A stretch of 64,000 bases of DNA, taken from the NCBI GenBank assembly GCA_907163375.1, contig CAJQUW010014769.1, positions 1,178,001 through 1,242,000 of the forward strand, given 5' to 3'. The notes beneath the pieces were generated by a model. It did not search any database. It saw only the letters and a list, made by a program, of their open reading frames with translations, and was not told the origin of the DNA. Below, piece after piece: positions 61,829 to 64,000 of the stretch (position 1 is the stretch's first letter; each line of letters begins with the position of its first letter). The DNA is from Prostheceraeus crozeri (taxonomy: Eukaryota; Platyhelminthes; Polycladida; Euryleptidae). The translations under genes and the position numbers were made by a program.

Positions 61829-61961
61829 ATGGACAACGGAGCTGCACTTTCAACTGTTCTTGTTTGGCGGCTGACTTTCAAGTATCACTCACGGGTCACA
61901 ATTTAGCCCGCAGAAGTGCGCTGAAATAACATTTATTTAGCAAAGAATTTGATTATCCCAT
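61829..61961 (+). repeat. Identical 133-bp direct repeat, copy 2
   Basis: Exact copy of 58857-58989, offset by 2972 bp. It is preceded by a purine-rich GAAAGTGAA and followed directly by a fragment of the GTCCGGCAGCCA MITE family. Confidence 0.93.
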
Positions 61962-61974
61962 CATCTTCGCGTTG

Positions 61975-62110
61975 GCGCAGATTTCTGCAGGGAATGTGCG
62001 CAGAACTAAGACTCACAAAATACCATACTTGTAACAACTACGAATTTGTCAAGTTTACCGTGGCAGCCAGGATCAAAGAGAAAACATAGAAATTCAACTG
62101 CAAGCATATT
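61975..62110 (+). mobile_element. MITE family fragment (left arm), copy 3
   Basis: TTTCTGCAGGGAATG, ACTAAGACTCACAAAATACCA, and GGATCAAAGAGAAAACAT in order resemble the left arms of the copies at 20201 and 50419. The outer GTCCGGCAG end and a right arm are not recognisable. It is a diverged, truncated copy. Confidence 0.5.
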
Positions 62111-62899
62111 GAATGTTAAGAATTCGTAAAGCAATTATGTCACTGTGGTTCATAAATATGGTTCTTCGACGAACCCAAGACAAAGATCTTTTAATATTTG
62201 AAAACATGTTGCTAAAACTGACCGTCTCAGTCAGTATATACAATTTATGGAAAGGCCTTTTCCATACATGCAACCACATGCATGTATGGCGTCCTGACAT
62301 GAAAAATTCCTGGTGTTGAAAATTCAAATGTAACTTACTATCATCATGCTAATTATGATTTTACACAGACATACTGCTTCCTACATGTGCATAGAAAATC
62401 CGTATAGTGACTTAATGTGCTCTTCTCCTTAGACTCTAACATTCAAATTATGTAAATAGGCTTCAGACTACAAGCTGGATGAAAAAGCTACCAAACTCTC
62501 CCGAAAATTTGAGGCCAAAAAACCGATATGCTAAAATAATAAAATTAGCCATCTGACAAAGATTTCAGGAGCGAGTAAAGTCGCCGATGTAAATTTATTG
62601 AAATAAATTGACAACGCGAGCGCTTTTGAGACATCTAATCATACGGTGCGGCTGAGTAAAAGTTGCATCGCAGTGAAATGCGTACACATGACAGCAAGAT
62701 GCAATGAATAAATCTTAAGACATGCAAGGAAAGATAGATGTGCACAAGAGAAAATTGAAAATAAAGACTACCAGGTCAGCAATGTGCAATATACAAGCTC
62801 TTTATGAACACAAAGGGGTGGTGCACGATTCAAAATAAACAGGGCCTCTAAAAAACGCAGGGAAGTGACATCGAAAAACTGTTAAAAATAGAAAAACCT
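62111..62899. other. No gene recognised
   Basis: Frames 62094-62327 (minus) and 62113-62319 (plus) overlap antiparallel around a short CATACATGCA palindrome and show no domain. Confidence 0.4.
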
Positions 62900-63260
62900 C
62901 TAAATTTAATAATAACAATCGACTGCATGCCTGCATGGAGATAACAATGGCTAACGGCTGGACTTTCTCATATTATACCTCGTAGCCAATGAGGTAAATG
63001 TTCTTTATCCGTTTCCTCAGTCCCAGTCAGTACGGCCAATATAATTACTTCTACAGTCACATTTGAATTCATAGATGGCATGTGACCGACTGACAAGAGG
63101 AGTAGGATCTTCAGGAGAATAGATAGGAATACGCTTAGTGTCAAGAGAAAATAGGATTGAAACACGAAAAGCTTGCTTCACAGAAGAAAATATGCTCTTT
63201 GAGACAACACCAGAATGAGCATCTTCGGTGAATGAGATTCTCAGAAAACGTCTTTGCACT
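62900..63260 (-). pseudogene. Penelope-like element fragment with GIY-YIG start, broken
   Basis: The minus strand reads AIYEFKCDCRSNYIGRT, the GIY-YIG nuclease start in the PLE form YxFxCxC...YIGRT, and in another frame KEHLPHWLRG, the PLE-typical EHLPxWL. Upstream residues (RVSILFSLDTKRI) precede it as in other copies. It is a short decayed remnant, in opposite orientation to the LINE that follows it. Confidence 0.72.
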
Positions 63261-63274
63261 TGGGTCCCAGTTCT

Positions 63275-64000
63275 TCAGGGCGTTCAACATGTGGGCGATT
63301 ATAGCGACGAATCGTCATTTTCTATCGTCATATTCCTCATTTTCAGTTTGCGTACAAGCCTAAATCAAATGCCACATGTTGCCTCATTTCTCTACATGAC
63401 TATATTACCACCATTTTAGATCTTCATGATGCTTCTGCATGTTTGCTGATCAATTGTGATTTATCAAAAGCATTCGATACAATTTGTCATAAGTTGCTTC
63501 TTGAGAAACTTGGTATGTTGCATTTCCCAAATGGTTTTGTGCGCATTGTATCACCTCACTTAGAAAATCGCTTTCAAAGTGTTAAGTTTAGAGACAGTTA
63601 TAGTTCATTTTCACGTATTTTAAGTGGTGCTCCGCAAGGGTTACTATTGGGCCCCTTCGTTTTATACTGCTAGGATTTGTTGCCTGTTTTTAGCACCATC
63701 AAGATAGCACAATATGCTGACGATATTTATGAAGCATGCCCTACCTAGAAAACTCTGCCGCAAAGTGTTTATTCCATCAATACTGAATATGAGCATGTAA
63801 AAGAATGGGCACAGTCAAATTAATTTGTTCTCAGTGAAGTAAAAACTAAAGATATCATTTTCCCTAAGAAATGTAACTCCATCAATGCAACTTTTGAATT
63901 TTGTCTGATATTGGGTGTCACATAGAACTGTAGTTTAACGTGGACTGATCATTTCAAGGTGATTGAAACTCGATGTTCGAGGCGCTTGTATCTACTGAGA
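63275..64000 (+). pseudogene. LINE reverse transcriptase fragment, continues past window
   Basis: From 63344 the plus frame reads QFAYKPKSNATCCLISLHDY, LLINCDLSKAFDTICHKLLL (motif A with catalytic Asp), SGAPQGLLLGPFVLYC (motif B, normally G-PQGS-LGP), AQYADDIYEA (motif C, YADD), VKEWAQSN and KTKDIIFPK (motifs D/E). This is the RVT_1 domain of a LINE-type retrotransposon, probably of the CR1/Jockey-like group. The frame is kept throughout but has four in-frame stops (about 63671, 63746, 63821 and 63924), so it is inactive. The upstream endonuclease is not seen and the 3' part lies beyond 64000. Confidence 0.88.

Noticed and set aside
58857-61961. Calling the 133-bp repeats LTRs of a retrotransposon
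   Set aside because: No retroelement proteins, primer-binding site or target duplication were seen; left as an open question.
45470-64000. Search for the TM1-TM2 exon of the receptor on the minus strand
   Set aside because: No N-L-A-x-x-D type TM2 motif with suitable phase-1 donor was found by eye; a candidate near 49225 with a good GTGAGG donor has a stop eight codons upstream.

Overview
The window reads as non-coding, repeat-rich nuclear DNA of a metazoan. Open frames are short, genes are split by long introns, and nearly every recognisable coding stretch outside one receptor gene belongs to a transposable element. Frequent short words such as TAGGCCTA and CATGTACATGTA, the absence of vertebrate-type repeats, and the mix of Penelope-like elements, piggyBac, mariner, hAT and Chapaev-like transposons suggest a marine invertebrate. 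An echinoderm or another non-vertebrate deuterostome is a guess rather than a demonstration.

One host gene is visible, on the minus strand: a rhodopsin-family (class A) neuropeptide-type GPCR. Its last coding exon (32454-33297) carries TM4 to TM7 and the C-tail. A small upstream exon (45360-45459) carries TM3 and ends inside the DRY motif. The two join through consensus splice sites across a 12.06 kb intron. The exon(s) for the N-terminus, TM1 and TM2 were not found and probably lie beyond position 64000.

The rest is a layered set of mobile elements. From left to right: a fragment of a retroelement nuclease-like domain (572-1064); a 1.46 kb near-perfect foldback (3292-4755); a small GC-rich palindrome (5609-5726); an hAT-type MITE (5888-6632) and an hAT transposase relic (7085-7633); a complete but dead mariner (9220-10598); an hAT MITE with a perfect 8-bp target duplication (11597-11940); a foldback with an 8-bp duplication (12203-12833); a piggyBac transposase relic (14250-15389) abutting a tRNA-like sequence; a complex inverted repeat (16535-17310); a 2.2 kb inverted-repeat element (19856-22098) with another MITE nested in it; a 2.4 kb hAT element with arrays of the hexamer GGAATT (23681-26045); an hAT element (29618-30814) next to a possible LINE tail; a Penelope-like fragment (34258-35060); a 3.9 kb Chapaev-like transposon (40862-44757) inside the receptor intron; a tRNA-derived SINE (45066-45140); a Penelope-like 3' end between inverted terminal repeats (45577-46501); a second copy of the nested MITE family (50419-51022); an internally deleted piggyBac (51988-52985); a hairpin (53892-54049); a pair of identical 133-bp direct repeats (58857 and 61829) bracketing a mariner-like element; and a Penelope-like fragment meeting a LINE reverse transcriptase fragment that runs off the right edge.

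No intact transposase or reverse transcriptase was seen. The most interesting items are the Chapaev-like element, whose motif order and CAC termini recall the RAG1/Transib group; the inverted-repeat Penelope-like element; the young-looking giant foldback; and the unexplained identical 133-bp repeats.
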